This document shows positions 8,235 through 18,067 of a stretch of 64,000 nucleotides of DNA, in pieces; position 1 is the first letter of the stretch; each line of letters begins with the position of its first letter. Both the position numbers and the translations under genes were made by a program. Source of the DNA: Labrenzia sp. CE80 (GTDB lineage Bacteria; Pseudomonadota; Alphaproteobacteria; Rhizobiales; Stappiaceae); assembly GCF_009650605.1 (NCBI RefSeq), contig NZ_WAJT01000003.1, positions 248,001-312,000 of the forward strand, read 5' to 3'. Below the pieces are notes generated by a model, which saw nothing but the letters and a program-made list of their open reading frames with translations, searched no databases and was not told the origin of the DNA.

Positions 8235-9082
8235 GCTTTCCGAACGGATTGCCAAATCTGCCGCCCGGCAGCCGCCGCGCTTAAGGCCGCACCCGACAGT
8301 CCGACCCAGACCGCCGGGCGGAAACTTGTTGCGACATCAAAGTTTGCCATGAACACGAGCTGCGCCGGAATGCCCGTTGCAAGCGCGTACCAGGCATATT
8401 CAAGGCCCGAAGTCGCGACCGCCGCCAGACCTGCGCACGCCAGCAAAACCCACCCGCTTGAGATTTGAAGTCCGTTGCGGACCGCAAGCCGGTAGAGCAT
8501 CAAAAGCACGAACAGCCCGGCCATGATCGTTGGCTGCGCAACATCCGATTTTGACTGCAGGAAAAAATGCAGGATGCCAAGCACGGCAATTGGATAGGCA
8601 AGTTGATGCAGCCTGTTCCAGGCCGACCCGAGACGGCGCACCATGCTGTCGAAGGACGTCACCCCCAGCGCCACCAGTCCCAGCAATGCGACAAATCCGA
8701 TCGTGAGATAGATCCGCACGACGATCTCTGACACAACCTTTACTAGGTCCCAGTTTTCCTGGGCCATGTAGAGACCGAGGTGCAAAAGCCCGTAAGCCAG
8801 AACAGAAACGCCGACCATTCGCCTGACGCCGATCACCTTGTTCCAGGAGAAAATCCGCCGAATGGGGGTCACAAAGAGCGACAGAAGCAGCAAACGAACG
8901 GCCCATTCTCCGCTTTCGTTGAGAGCATGCTCGTAAGGCTCGGGCCGGACTGGACCGAAGAAAAGATCTGCGAAAATCTCAATCCCAGGAACAAGGATCA
9001 CGACAAAGACGACAAGCCGCAGAGGCGACAGCGTGCCTCGGCGATCCGTCCAGGGTGCGTAATGCGCAAGAGAAGCAGTCAT
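8231..9082 (-). CDS. msrQ: MsrQ/YedZ-like heme-binding membrane subunit of the periplasmic methionine sulfoxide reductase
   Basis: A polytopic membrane protein of the ferric-reductase-like transmembrane family, about 283 residues with six or so hydrophobic helices. Conserved MsrQ segments include TPIRRIF, RRMVGVSVLAYGLLHLGLYM with its heme-ligand histidine, and WNRLHQLAYPIAVLGILHFFL with two further histidines. MsrQ passes quinol or flavin electrons to the molybdoenzyme MsrP, which repairs oxidised methionines in the periplasm. GGAG is 7 nt before the ATG at 9082 and only 1 nt from the ATG at 9088, so I use 9082. No msrP lies next to it, which is unusual. Confidence 0.88.
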   Translation of the reverse strand: MTASLAHYAPWTDRRGTLSPLRLVVFVVILVPGIEIFADLFFGPVRPEPYEHALNESGEWAVRLLLLSLFVTPIRRIFSWNKVIGVRRMVGVSVLAYGLLHLGLYMAQENWDLVKVVSEIVVRIYLTIGFVALLGLVALGVTSFDSMVRRLGSAWNRLHQLAYPIAVLGILHFFLQSKSDVAQPTIMAGLFVLLMLYRLAVRNGLQISSGWVLLACAGLAAVATSGLEYAWYALATGIPAQLVFMANFDVATSFRPAVWVGLSGAALSAAAAGRQIWQSVRKA

Positions 9083-9167
9083 GATCATGCTCCAGACCTA
9101 CAGCCAAACACCTGAAAATTCACCAAACGGTTTCTCAAGACGCTGTGATGGTCATAGGCGTAGCCAA

Positions 9168-9196
9168 AGAAAAAGACCGGGCGTTTGACCCGGTCC
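9168..9196 (-). terminator. Rho-independent terminator after leuD
   Basis: On the minus strand a 7-bp perfect GC-rich stem (GACCGGG with CCCGGTC, positions 9175-9195, 7-nt loop) is followed by TTTTTCTTT. It lies about 50 bp downstream of the leuD stop. Confidence 0.85.
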
Positions 9197-9242
9197 TTCT
9201 CAAAACAGATTGATACGAAATCACTACAGCCGAAGTGCTGGC

Positions 9243-9848
9243 TTACGCCCAGGGGCGGTTTTCGGCAGCTTTGCTTTCATAGACATCGATCTTCGGCGCT
9301 TTTTCCATGGTCAAGCCGATATCATCGAGGCCGTTCAGCAGGCAATGCTTGCGGAACGGGTCGATCTCGAAGCTAACCTCACCGCCGTCCGGTCCCTTGA
9401 TGGTCTGGGTGACCAGGTCGACCGTCAGCGTTGAGTTTGAGCCACGCGACGCATCATCCATCAACTTCTCGAGGATCTCGGGTGAGACCTTGATCGGCAG
9501 GATGCCGTTCTTGAAGCAGTTGTTGTAGAAAATGTCGGCGAAGGACGTCGCGATCACGCAGCGAATGCCGAAATCCAGCAGCGCCCAAGGCGCATGCTCG
9601 CGCGAAGATCCACAGCCGAAGTTTTCACCGGTCACCAGAACACTGGCACCCTTGTAGGCCGGCTTGTTCAGCACGAAATCCGGGTTATCGGAACCGTCTT
9701 CGTTGTAGCGCATCTCGCTGAACAACGCCGTTCCGAGCCCCGTGCGCTTGATCGTCTTGAGGTACTGCTTCGGGATGATCATGTCCGTGTCGATGTTGAT
9801 GATCGGCAGCGGCGCGGCAACACCGGTGAGCGTATCGAACTTGTCCAA
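9243..9848 (-). CDS. leuD: 3-isopropylmalate dehydratase small subunit LeuD
   Basis: A 201-residue aconitase swivel-domain protein, the usual LeuD length. It isomerises 2- to 3-isopropylmalate together with LeuC. Family motifs are PLPIINIDTDMIIPKQYLK, VTGENFGCGSSREHAPWAL and the NGIL region. The start is a TTG at 9848 (Leu-Asp-Lys-Phe-Asp-Thr), matching the MDKF start of homologs, with GGAG 8 nt upstream. A reading from 9923 would add 25 residues without family similarity. leuC is not in the window. A terminator follows at 9168-9196. Confidence 0.95.
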   Translation of the reverse strand: MDKFDTLTGVAAPLPIINIDTDMIIPKQYLKTIKRTGLGTALFSEMRYNEDGSDNPDFVLNKPAYKGASVLVTGENFGCGSSREHAPWALLDFGIRCVIATSFADIFYNNCFKNGILPIKVSPEILEKLMDDASRGSNSTLTVDLVTQTIKGPDGGEVSFEIDPFRKHCLLNGLDDIGLTMEKAPKIDVYESKAAENRPWA

Positions 9849-9888
9849 GGCGGTTACTCCAGAGGTCTTTGTTTTTCTTGAATTGGGC

Positions 9889-10839
9889 TCAGGCGGCGAG
9901 GCTTGTGGTCTCGTCGACGCCAAGCATCAGGTTGAGATTCTGGACTGCAGCGCCAGATGCGCCCTTGCCCAGATTGTCATAGGTCGCGATCAAAACGGCC
10001 TGGGCACGCGCATCATTGGCAAAGACGTGCAGGCTCATGCCGTTGGTGCCGTTGTGTGTCTGCGGGCTCAGATCGCCGGCGCGTTCGAGGTCGGCTAGCG
10101 GTGCGACGTCGACGAACCCGCCGGGCACAGCTGCAAAATGATCGGCTATCGCGGCGTGAAGCTCGGCACCGGTCGGAACCTTGTCGAGAGTCGAAAGCTG
10201 CAAGGGCACCGAGGTCAGCATACCCTTGTAGTAGTTTCCAACGGCCGGCACGAAAAGCGGCTCGTTCTCGAGCGTCGAATAGCGCTTCATTTCCGGCAAG
10301 TGCTTGTGATTGAAGCTCAGACCGTAAGGCAGGAACACATTCGCCTTGTCGCCAGCCTTCTCATAGGCCTCGATCATCGACTTGCCACCACCGGAATAAC
10401 CGGAAATGCCGTTGACCGTCAGCCGATAGTCCGCAGGCAGAAGGCCTGCCGCAATCAAAGGGCGAACAAATGCGATCACGCCTTGCGGCCAGCAGCCCGG
10501 ATTGGCGACACGGGTCGCCGACGCGATGCGCGATGACTGGCCCTTGTCCATTTCGGCAAACCCGTATTCCCAACCATCCGCCACCCGATGGGCGGTCGAA
10601 GCATCGATCACCCGCGTCGTGTCGTTGGAAATAAGGGATACGCTTTCCTTGGCCGCAGTGTCAGGTAGGCACAGGATCGCCGCATCGGCCGAGTTCAGGA
10701 TATCGCTTTTCGCGGAGATATCCTTGCGCAGGTGATCAGAGATCGAAAGGAGCTCGATATCACGGCGCGTGGCGAGGCGCTCGCGGATCTGCAAACCCGT
10801 CGTACCTGCTTCGCCATCAATGAACACGCGCGCGACCAT
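9889..10839 (-). CDS. argC: N-acetyl-gamma-glutamyl-phosphate reductase ArgC (type 2)
   Basis: A 316-residue NADPH-dependent reductase of arginine synthesis, of the shorter type 2 class. It starts MVARVFIDGEAGTTGLQIRERL, the Rossmann nucleotide motif. The catalytic cysteine lies in ATRVANPGCWPQG, and the HKHLPEM histidine segment is present. The ATG at 10839 has a GGGAG about 8 nt upstream; an earlier in-frame start at 10893 adds 18 residues with no family similarity. It lies 40 bp upstream of leuD on the same strand, so the two may be co-transcribed. Confidence 0.95.
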   Translation of the reverse strand: MVARVFIDGEAGTTGLQIRERLATRRDIELLSISDHLRKDISAKSDILNSADAAILCLPDTAAKESVSLISNDTTRVIDASTAHRVADGWEYGFAEMDKGQSSRIASATRVANPGCWPQGVIAFVRPLIAAGLLPADYRLTVNGISGYSGGGKSMIEAYEKAGDKANVFLPYGLSFNHKHLPEMKRYSTLENEPLFVPAVGNYYKGMLTSVPLQLSTLDKVPTGAELHAAIADHFAAVPGGFVDVAPLADLERAGDLSPQTHNGTNGMSLHVFANDARAQAVLIATYDNLGKGASGAAVQNLNLMLGVDETTSLAA

Positions 10840-10930
10840 GGTCCCGGCTCCCTCTCCTGTAGGTTTTAAAAAACCCGTGTCTCCTACACCCAAATGCCCA
10901 TTATGTCACGATCTTGCAAGCGTCACGAAC

Positions 10931-11500
10931 TCAACGGGCCATTGAGTGATACTCATCATTGGGACGCATGTCCGTTGCAGCGGCGACCCTGTTGGTCATG
11001 TTGAAGAAGGCAGCGACCGAGGCAACATCGAAAATATCGCGGTCCGAAAAACCCGCATCCCGCAGGTCCTGGCGGTCTTGTTCCAGGATTTCCGCCGGCC
11101 TTTCCGTCAACTTGACTGCAAAATCAAGCATTGCACGGTGACGTACGCTGAGGTCCGCGACCCTGTAGTTCATGACCATGAGCTCCCCCAGAATGGGGTC
11201 ACCAGAGAGATCCCTGACCGCCGCTCCATGCGCAGTCAGGCAGTAGAAGCAGCGATTGACCGAAGAAACGGCAACGGCAATCATCTCGCGCTCCAGCTTC
11301 GACAAGCTGCTCTCCGCAAGCATCAGGTCGTTGTACATGTCCGTGAAGGCCCGCAATTTCGCATCATCGAAGGCATAGGCCTTGAGCACATTCGGAACCA
11401 GGCCGAGCTTTTCCTCACAAATGCCGAAATACTTTTGCGTCTCCGGGCTGAGTGCGCCATCGTCACCCATATCAAGCGCTGTAATACGTTTTTCGGTCAT
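10931..11500 (-). CDS. AhpD/CMD-family peroxidase-related protein
   Basis: A 189-residue alkylhydroperoxidase-like protein. The redox signature is EREMIAVAVSSVNRCFYCLTAHGAAVR: a Glu, the CFYC cysteine pair and the following His expected for AhpD-type proton relay. The remainder matches the uncharacterised peroxidase-related enzyme family, longer than AhpD. AGGG is 7 nt before the ATG. It is divergent from the NAD-GDH gene across a 96-bp gap. Peroxide or peroxynitrite reduction is plausible by family; the electron donor is unknown. Confidence 0.85.
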   Translation of the reverse strand: MTEKRITALDMGDDGALSPETQKYFGICEEKLGLVPNVLKAYAFDDAKLRAFTDMYNDLMLAESSLSKLEREMIAVAVSSVNRCFYCLTAHGAAVRDLSGDPILGELMVMNYRVADLSVRHRAMLDFAVKLTERPAEILEQDRQDLRDAGFSDRDIFDVASVAAFFNMTNRVAAATDMRPNDEYHSMAR

Positions 11501-11596
11501 GCGTTTTCCCTAGTGTATAATTCTGTAAGTTTTCCCTTCATGTTCTGAGGCTAGCATGACGAAAAGCCGTCGAATACGGATTCGAAAGGGTTGGAA

Positions 11597-14500
11597 ATGC
11601 CGGACAGTAGAGAAGTCGCAAAATTGGGGCTTATTGAAGCCATTCACAAGACCCTCCAGAAGGAGGATCCCGCCCTGGCGGACTTCGCTCGAGAGTTCTA
11701 CATACGCGGCGCGGCTGAAGATCTCGTGGGCTATTCGCAGGCAGAGCTGATCGGCTTCGCGAAACACGCTTTCGCCGATTTCCAAATGCACCCTAGAGGC
11801 ACGCATCGTGTCGACGTAACCAATCCGGCCTTCAAAGCAGACGGCAACAAGGCGACGGAACTTACAGTCGTCGAGATCGTCAACGACAACATGCCGTTCC
11901 TTGTGGATTCGGTCATGGCGGAGCTGCAGGACAGCCGCCTCGAAGTCCATCTCGTGCTTCATCCGATTTTCAACGTCGAGCGGAGCGCAGACGGCGCCCT
12001 AATCTCCGCCACCGGCAAGAAAAAGGGAGCTCCGCGCGAGGAAGATCAGGAAAGCCTGATCCACATTCATGTGACGCGGCTTGACTCGGAGACAGCGCGC
12101 GAAGAGCTGGCTGCCCGTCTCGACGCTGTGCTGAAGGATGTCCGGTCCGCCGTTCAGGACTGGACTCCGATGCACAAGCGCCTGCTGCGCGCGATCAACA
12201 CCTACAAGACCGCGCAACTTGAGGGCAGCAGCGACGAGCTCTGGGAGGCAATCCACTTCCTCGAGTGGATGGCAAACGACAATTTCATTCTTCTGGGAAT
12301 GAGAGAGTACACCTTCGAAGGAGGCGTGGAGGAAGGTAACCTTTCACCCGAAGATGGAACAGGGCTGGGCCTGCTCGCTGATCCCGACGTGCGCGTCCTG
12401 CGCCGTGGTTCCGAATTCGTGCAGATCACACCTGAAATCCGCGAATTCCTGATGAAGCCGGATCCGCTGATCATTGCCAAGGCAAATGTGAGGAGCAAGG
12501 TCCATCGCCGCGTCCACATGGAATATGTCGGAGCAAAACTGTTTGACGCCGAAGGCAAGATGAACGGCGAACTGCGCATCGTTGGCCTGTTCACATCCAC
12601 CGCCTACACTGAGCCAACCAGCACAATTCCGTTCTTGCGCCGCAAGACGGCCAGCGTTCTGGCCAAGGCCGGCTATGATCCTGACAGCCATTCCGGGCGT
12701 GCCCTGACCAATGTCATGGAGGGCTTCCCTCGTGACGAACTGTTTCAGATCGACCGCGAAACGCTCTTCGACTTTGCAATCACGATCCTGCAGCTGGACG
12801 AAAGGCCGCGCATCCGCGTGCTGTCCCGCGCCGATCGCTTCGACCGCTACGTTTCGATCCTCTGCTTCGTTCCACGCGATCGCTACACCACGGAAGTGCG
12901 CCTGAACATCGGCACCTATCTGGCTTCTGTCTACGAAGGGCGCCTGTCAGCCTGGTATGTGACCTACATGGAAGGGCCGCTCGCGCGGGTGCATTTCATC
13001 ATTGGCCGCGACAAGGGCGAAACACCCAAGCCGGAACAGGACGAGCTGGAGCGTGCAGTCGCCTCCATGGTCAGAACCTGGCCAGATAGCTTGCGCGACG
13101 CCATGAAGGCGCGCTTCGATCCTGTCCGGGCACGTGATCTGTCTGACCGCTACGCCCTCGCCTTCCATGGCGGTTACAAGGAGGTCTACAACGCTGAAAC
13201 GGCGCTGTCTGATGTGGTCAAGATCGAAACCTTGTCCGAGACGCGCGCAACAGCGATCACGTTCTTCCGCACCACCGGTGCAAAGACAACACGCCTGTCC
13301 CTGAAGGTTTTCAACCGCGGGGCACCGATCCCGCTTTCCGCCCGCGTACCCCTTCTGGAAAACATGGGTTTCCGGGTCATCAACGAGCGCACCTATCGGA
13401 TCACCCCGACAGATGCACCTCTGTCCTATCTTCATGAAATGACGCTGGAGGCCAGCCGGAGCGGCGATATTGTCCTCGAGGGAGATTTGCAGGACCGGCT
13501 CGAAAGCCTGTTCATGGCGATCTGGACCGGCCAGGCCGAGAACGACGGCTACAATGCTCTCGTTCTGACCGCAGGTCTTGCCTGGCGCGATATCGCAATA
13601 GTCCGGTCTCTATCGAAGTACCTCAGACAAGCCGGCATCCGCTTTTCCGAAGACTATATGTGGACGACACTCAACAACTATCCTGAGATCGCTGCCAAGC
13701 TTGTCGAACTGTTCCACCTCAGGTTCCTGCCCACCGCCAAAGACAAGGACCGGACACTGGGCACTGCTCGCCTGGAAAGCGAGCTCACCGCCGCACTGGA
13801 TACCGTCACCAGCCTGGATGACGACCGTATTCTGCGCCGTTTCCAGAACGCCATTGATTCCATCCTGCGCACCAATTTCTTCCAGCTGGACAGCGCCGGA
13901 AAACCGAAACCGACCTTCGCCTTCAAGATTGACTCCCGTAAGATCGAAGAGCTGCCGCAGCCTCGACCTTTCCGGGAAATTTTCGTCTACAGTCCGCGCG
14001 TTGAGGGCGTGCATCTGCGCTTCGGCATGGTCGCACGTGGTGGCCTGCGCTGGTCCGACCGACCGCAGGATTTCCGCACCGAAGTGCTGGGCCTGGTGAA
14101 GGCGCAGCAGGTCAAAAATGCCGTGATTGTTCCGGTGGGCGCGAAGGGCGGCTTCGTCCCGAAAATGCTCCCGGACATGAGCAATCGTGAGGCCTGGTTC
14201 CAGGAAGGCACGGAAAGCTACAAGATCTTTATCAACGCCTTGCTGGATGTGACCGACAATCTCGTCGACGACACGGTAAAGCCGCCGCTTGAGGTCCAGC
14301 GCTACGATGGCGATGATCCCTATCTGGTGGTCGCCGCCGACAAGGGCACTGCAACCTTCTCCGACACAGCCAACGCCATTTCGGAAGGCCGGGATTTCTG
14401 GCTCGGCGATGCTTTCGCCTCTGGTGGATCCGCCGGCTACGATCACAAGAAGATGGGCATCACGGCCCGTGGAGCCTGGGAAGCGGTCAAGCGGCACTTC

Positions 14501-16402
14501 CGCGAGATGAACCGCGACATCCAGACCGAACCCTTCACGGCCGCAGGCGTCGGCGACATGTCAGGCGATGTGTTCGGCAACGGCATGTTGTTGTCCAAAA
14601 CAACAAAGCTGGTCGCAGCCTTCGACCACCGCGATATCTTTATCGATCCCGATCCCGACCCGGCGAAGACCTGGACCGAACGCAAGCGCATGTTCGACCT
14701 TGGGCGTTCGTCCTGGAAGGATTACGACACATCGCTGATCTCGAAAGGCGGCGGCATCTTCCCAAGATCAGCCAAATCCATACCGCTCTCCCCTGAAATT
14801 CAGGCGTTGCTCGGCATTTCCCACGCCAGCGCCACGCCGCAGGCCGTCATGACCGCGATCCTGCGCATGAATGTCGATCTGCTCTGGTTCGGTGGCATCG
14901 GCACCTATATCCGTGCGACCACCGAAACGGATGCGGACGCAGGCGATCGCGCCAATGATCCGATCCGCATTGTCGCACCGGAAGTCGGCGCGAAAGTCAT
15001 CGGTGAGGGCGCGAACCTTGGCCTGACACAGCTTGCCCGGATCGAGTTCCACAAAAAGGGCGGTCGCTGCAATTCCGACGCAATCGACAACTCCGCTGGT
15101 GTGAACTCCTCCGATATGGAAGTGAACATCAAGATCGCCCTTGGTGCTGCGGTGAAGGCAAACAAGCTTGACATTGCCCAGCGCAACGAACTCCTGGCCG
15201 AAATGACAGATGAAGTTGCAGATCTGGTTCTGCGGAACAACTATCTGCAAACGCTCGCCATTTCGATGACCGAACGGCGCGGCCCGGAAGATCTTGGCTA
15301 CCAGGCGCGGATGATGCGCCAGCTCGAACAGGCCGGCCTTCTTGATCGCCAGGTCGAGCAACTGCCGGACAATTCCACCCTCGCCGAGATGATCAAGGCC
15401 GGTCAGACGTTGACCCGCGCAGAACTTGGCGTTCTGCTCGCCTACGCAAAGCTCACGCTCTACGACGACCTGCTTGCCAGCACTGTGCCAGACGATGAGT
15501 ACCTCGCGCGTGAGCTGTTCCGCTACTTCCCGGACCAGATGGCCAGCGACTATTCCGACGAAATAACAACCCACCGCCTGCGCCGCGAGATCATCGCGAC
15601 AATGCTCGCCAATTCCATGATCAACCGGGGCGGACCAACGTTCCTGACCCGGCTCATGGATCAGACTGGCGCCACTGCGTCTGATATCGCCCAAAGCTTC
15701 GTGGCGGTACGCAACAGCTTCGATCTCACGGACCTGAACACCGAGATCGATGCCCTTGACACCGCAATCGACGGAGCGCTGCAACTTGAGCTCTATTCCA
15801 GTGTGCAAGATCTGCTGCTCGAGCAGGTGGTCTGGTTCAAGCGCAACGTCTCCTTCACGGATGGCATTTCCGATATCGTTGAGCGCTTTGGGGCCGGCAT
15901 CAAGAACCTGCGTCCGCAACTTAGCAAACTCCTGAGTGACGCCCAGTCAGCAGAAGTCGAACGCGTGATTGGACGTTACGTCGAAAACTCAGTGCCAAAA
16001 GACCTTGCGACACGTATGGCCTGGCTCCCGATCGAAGCCGCAATCCCGGACATCGTCCTGGTCGCGGAAGAGACCGGAGCGCCGCTGGATGACGTCGCAA
16101 TGGCCTTCTTCGAGGTTGCCGCGCATTTCCGCATTGGAGCGATGGACGCGCTCGCCAGAGAGCTTTCCATTGCCGACTATTACGACGGTCTCGCGCTCGA
16201 CCGTGCACGTTCGATCCTGGCGTCCGCCCATCGCAGTCTCGCGGCGCAGGCCATCGCCGCCGGCAGCTTCCAGACTTGGTTGTCGGCTCACGAGAAATCC
16301 GTGGCGCGCACGACCCGGACCGTCAACGAGATTCTGGAAGGCGACCTATCCGTCTCCAAGTTCTCCGTTGCGGCAAGTTTGCTCGCAGAAGCAACACGCT
16401 GA
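11597..16402 (+). CDS. NAD-specific glutamate dehydrogenase, large (about 180 kDa) class
   Basis: A 1601-residue enzyme that oxidises glutamate to 2-oxoglutarate and ammonium with NAD. It is the giant class (PF05088) common in Alphaproteobacteria and Pseudomonas. The N-terminal half (about 1-700) holds the ACT-like regulatory region. The catalytic core begins near residue 813 with RGGLRWSDRPQDFRTEV and the substrate lysine region PVGAKGGFV, followed by the NAD-binding part (WFGGIGTYIRA, GEGANLGLTQ). I use the ATG at 11597, with AAAGGG upstream; a TTG lies 6 nt earlier. A hairpin follows the stop, and an MFS gene begins 70 bp later. Confidence 0.96.
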   Translation: MPDSREVAKLGLIEAIHKTLQKEDPALADFAREFYIRGAAEDLVGYSQAELIGFAKHAFADFQMHPRGTHRVDVTNPAFKADGNKATELTVVEIVNDNMPFLVDSVMAELQDSRLEVHLVLHPIFNVERSADGALISATGKKKGAPREEDQESLIHIHVTRLDSETAREELAARLDAVLKDVRSAVQDWTPMHKRLLRAINTYKTAQLEGSSDELWEAIHFLEWMANDNFILLGMREYTFEGGVEEGNLSPEDGTGLGLLADPDVRVLRRGSEFVQITPEIREFLMKPDPLIIAKANVRSKVHRRVHMEYVGAKLFDAEGKMNGELRIVGLFTSTAYTEPTSTIPFLRRKTASVLAKAGYDPDSHSGRALTNVMEGFPRDELFQIDRETLFDFAITILQLDERPRIRVLSRADRFDRYVSILCFVPRDRYTTEVRLNIGTYLASVYEGRLSAWYVTYMEGPLARVHFIIGRDKGETPKPEQDELERAVASMVRTWPDSLRDAMKARFDPVRARDLSDRYALAFHGGYKEVYNAETALSDVVKIETLSETRATAITFFRTTGAKTTRLSLKVFNRGAPIPLSARVPLLENMGFRVINERTYRITPTDAPLSYLHEMTLEASRSGDIVLEGDLQDRLESLFMAIWTGQAENDGYNALVLTAGLAWRDIAIVRSLSKYLRQAGIRFSEDYMWTTLNNYPEIAAKLVELFHLRFLPTAKDKDRTLGTARLESELTAALDTVTSLDDDRILRRFQNAIDSILRTNFFQLDSAGKPKPTFAFKIDSRKIEELPQPRPFREIFVYSPRVEGVHLRFGMVARGGLRWSDRPQDFRTEVLGLVKAQQVKNAVIVPVGAKGGFVPKMLPDMSNREAWFQEGTESYKIFINALLDVTDNLVDDTVKPPLEVQRYDGDDPYLVVAADKGTATFSDTANAISEGRDFWLGDAFASGGSAGYDHKKMGITARGAWEAVKRHFREMNRDIQTEPFTAAGVGDMSGDVFGNGMLLSKTTKLVAAFDHRDIFIDPDPDPAKTWTERKRMFDLGRSSWKDYDTSLISKGGGIFPRSAKSIPLSPEIQALLGISHASATPQAVMTAILRMNVDLLWFGGIGTYIRATTETDADAGDRANDPIRIVAPEVGAKVIGEGANLGLTQLARIEFHKKGGRCNSDAIDNSAGVNSSDMEVNIKIALGAAVKANKLDIAQRNELLAEMTDEVADLVLRNNYLQTLAISMTERRGPEDLGYQARMMRQLEQAGLLDRQVEQLPDNSTLAEMIKAGQTLTRAELGVLLAYAKLTLYDDLLASTVPDDEYLARELFRYFPDQMASDYSDEITTHRLRREIIATMLANSMINRGGPTFLTRLMDQTGATASDIAQSFVAVRNSFDLTDLNTEIDALDTAIDGALQLELYSSVQDLLLEQVVWFKRNVSFTDGISDIVERFGAGIKNLRPQLSKLLSDAQSAEVERVIGRYVENSVPKDLATRMAWLPIEAAIPDIVLVAEETGAPLDDVAMAFFEVAAHFRIGAMDALARELSIADYYDGLALDRARSILASAHRSLAAQAIAAGSFQTWLSAHEKSVARTTRTVNEILEGDLSVSKFSVAASLLAEATR

Positions 16403-16419
16403 TCCGGACTTGACCTGAA

Positions 16420-16450
16420 GGACGGCTGGCAGTCAGTGTGCCAGTCGTCC
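16420..16450 (+). repeat. Hairpin between NAD-GDH and MFS genes
   Basis: Inverted repeat with 12-bp arms (GGACGGCTGGCA against TGCCAGTCGTCC, one G-T wobble) and a 7-nt loop, starting 18 bp after the GDH stop. No T-run follows, so it may be a 3'-end stabiliser or a Rho-assisted stop rather than a classical terminator. Confidence 0.5.
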
Positions 16451-16472
16451 GCTTCAAGCTCCGGAAAATGTA

Positions 16473-17828
16473 ATGACCAAAATGGTTGCCCCGGCGAGCC
16501 GCCTTGCGATCGCCTCCTGGGCCCTGTTCGACTGGGCAGCCCAGCCGTTCTTCACGCTGATCACGACCTTTGTCTTTGCCCCCTATTTCGCGTCCGCCCT
16601 GGCCAATACGCCTGCGGAGGGCCAGGCCCTTTGGGGCTATGCGACCGCAGGCGCAGGCCTCGCCATCGCCCTGCTCGCACCCATCTTAGGGGCGATTGCT
16701 GACGCAACCGGATACCGCAAGCCCTGGATCTTCGTATTCTCGGTGCCCTTTGTCTTCGCCTGCTGGGCGCTCTGGTATACGGAGCCGGGAAATCCATCGG
16801 CAATTCCAGTCGCCCTGGCCTGTTTTGCCATCGCGACACTTGCCATCGAATTCGCCACTGTCTTCAACAACGCGATGATGACGGATCTGGTGCCACCGAA
16901 CCGCGTCGGCCGGCTTTCGGGCAGCGGCTGGGCCGCCGGTTATGCAGGCGGACTGGTCAGCCTTGTGATCGCCCTCGGTTTCCTGGCGGCGAACCCGGAG
17001 AGTGGCAAAACCCTGCTGGGCTTTGATCCGCTGTTCGGGCTCAATCCCGCAACGCGCCAGGGTGACAGGGCTTCCGGGCCGTTCTCGGCGCTGTGGTATG
17101 TAGTCTTCGTGGTACCGCTGTTTTTCTTTGTTCCGGACGCTCCGAAGAAAGCGAACCTCGCCCCGGCGATCAGGGTGGGCCTTGCCAACCTTTTGACCAG
17201 CCTTCGTGACGCTCGCCGCAATCGGCCGCTATTTGTTTTTCTGCTGGCCAACATGGCCTATAAGGACGGTCTCGTAGCCCTCTTCGCTTTTGGCGGTATC
17301 TATGCGGCCGGCCAACTTGGCTGGGGCTCGATCCAGATCGGCACCTTCGGCATTCTTCTGACCATTACCGGCACCATCGGGGCCATTGTCGGTGGGCGGC
17401 TGGACGATCGTTATGGGCCCAAGGCCGTCCTTTTCGGCGCGCTCGCAATTCTGACAATCTGTGGGCTCGGCCTGATCTCCATCGACAGGACGACGATCCT
17501 GTTTGTGATCAAGACAACTGCCCCGGCACCAACTGCTGGCATGTTCGCAACACCGCCCGAGCAGCTGTTCCTGGTTCTCGGCGCATTGATCGGCGCGGCC
17601 GCAGGACCGCTTCAGGCCGCCTCGCGCAGCCTTCTGGTCCAACTGGCGCCGAAAGAACAGATCTCGCAATTCTTCGGACTGCTGGCGCTTTCCGGCAAGG
17701 TCACCAGTTTTCTGGCACCGCTCTCCGTCAGCTTGTTGACGGTTGCCACCGGCAGCCAGGCCGCCGGCATGTCCGCGATCCTGATTTTCTTCGGGATCGG
17801 TGCAATTCTATTAAGCCGTCTACGTTAG
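16473..17828 (+). CDS. MFS transporter, UMF1/Atg22-like
   Basis: A 451-residue integral membrane protein with about twelve hydrophobic helices. The opening SWALFDWAAQPFFTLITTFVFAPYF is typical of the UMF1 subfamily (similar to fungal Atg22 amino-acid effluxers), as is the FNNAMMTDLVPPNRVGRLSG loop after helix 4 and the GGRLDDRYGPK loop. Bacterial members have no established substrate. Its position after glutamate dehydrogenase would fit amino-acid or related solute movement, but that is only context. GGAAAATGTA precedes the ATG. Confidence 0.85.
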   Translation: MTKMVAPASRLAIASWALFDWAAQPFFTLITTFVFAPYFASALANTPAEGQALWGYATAGAGLAIALLAPILGAIADATGYRKPWIFVFSVPFVFACWALWYTEPGNPSAIPVALACFAIATLAIEFATVFNNAMMTDLVPPNRVGRLSGSGWAAGYAGGLVSLVIALGFLAANPESGKTLLGFDPLFGLNPATRQGDRASGPFSALWYVVFVVPLFFFVPDAPKKANLAPAIRVGLANLLTSLRDARRNRPLFVFLLANMAYKDGLVALFAFGGIYAAGQLGWGSIQIGTFGILLTITGTIGAIVGGRLDDRYGPKAVLFGALAILTICGLGLISIDRTTILFVIKTTAPAPTAGMFATPPEQLFLVLGALIGAAAGPLQAASRSLLVQLAPKEQISQFFGLLALSGKVTSFLAPLSVSLLTVATGSQAAGMSAILIFFGIGAILLSRLR

Positions 17829-18052
17829 AAAAGGCACCCTTGCAAAAGTTTGTTGCAGGGCCGGACAAGTGGTCAGCTCTGCGCAAGCGTCCGCGTCGAT
17901 TTATGACTCTGCGCGACCTCATGCCTCATGAATACATTTGCAAAATACAGATTTCCGAACTTGAGCGTTTCGGACACGATCCGATCGGCATAGACGAAAA
18001 CTGAACAGCCAACAGGGATGAAAAACTGCTTTAGAATCAATTACAAGATTGC

Positions 18053-18066
18053 TGTGCATGTGCACA
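18053..18066. promoter_or_regulatory. Perfect dyad TGTGCA-TG-TGCACA, probable operator
   Basis: A 14-bp perfect inverted repeat ending 49 bp before the methyltransferase ATG and 1 bp before the predicted -35 box. With transcription starting near 18102 its centre is at about -42, the class II activator position used by Crp/Fnr proteins. The arms also resemble LuxR-type tra-box half-sites (ATGTGCA/TGCACAT) with a centre 2 bp shorter. Which family binds cannot be decided by eye. Confidence 0.5.
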
Positions 18067-18067
18067 T

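Noticed and set aside
13610..14497. Long minus-strand frames inside the NAD-GDH gene
   Set aside because: Shadow frames from biased codons; no family match, while the plus frame is a continuous known enzyme.
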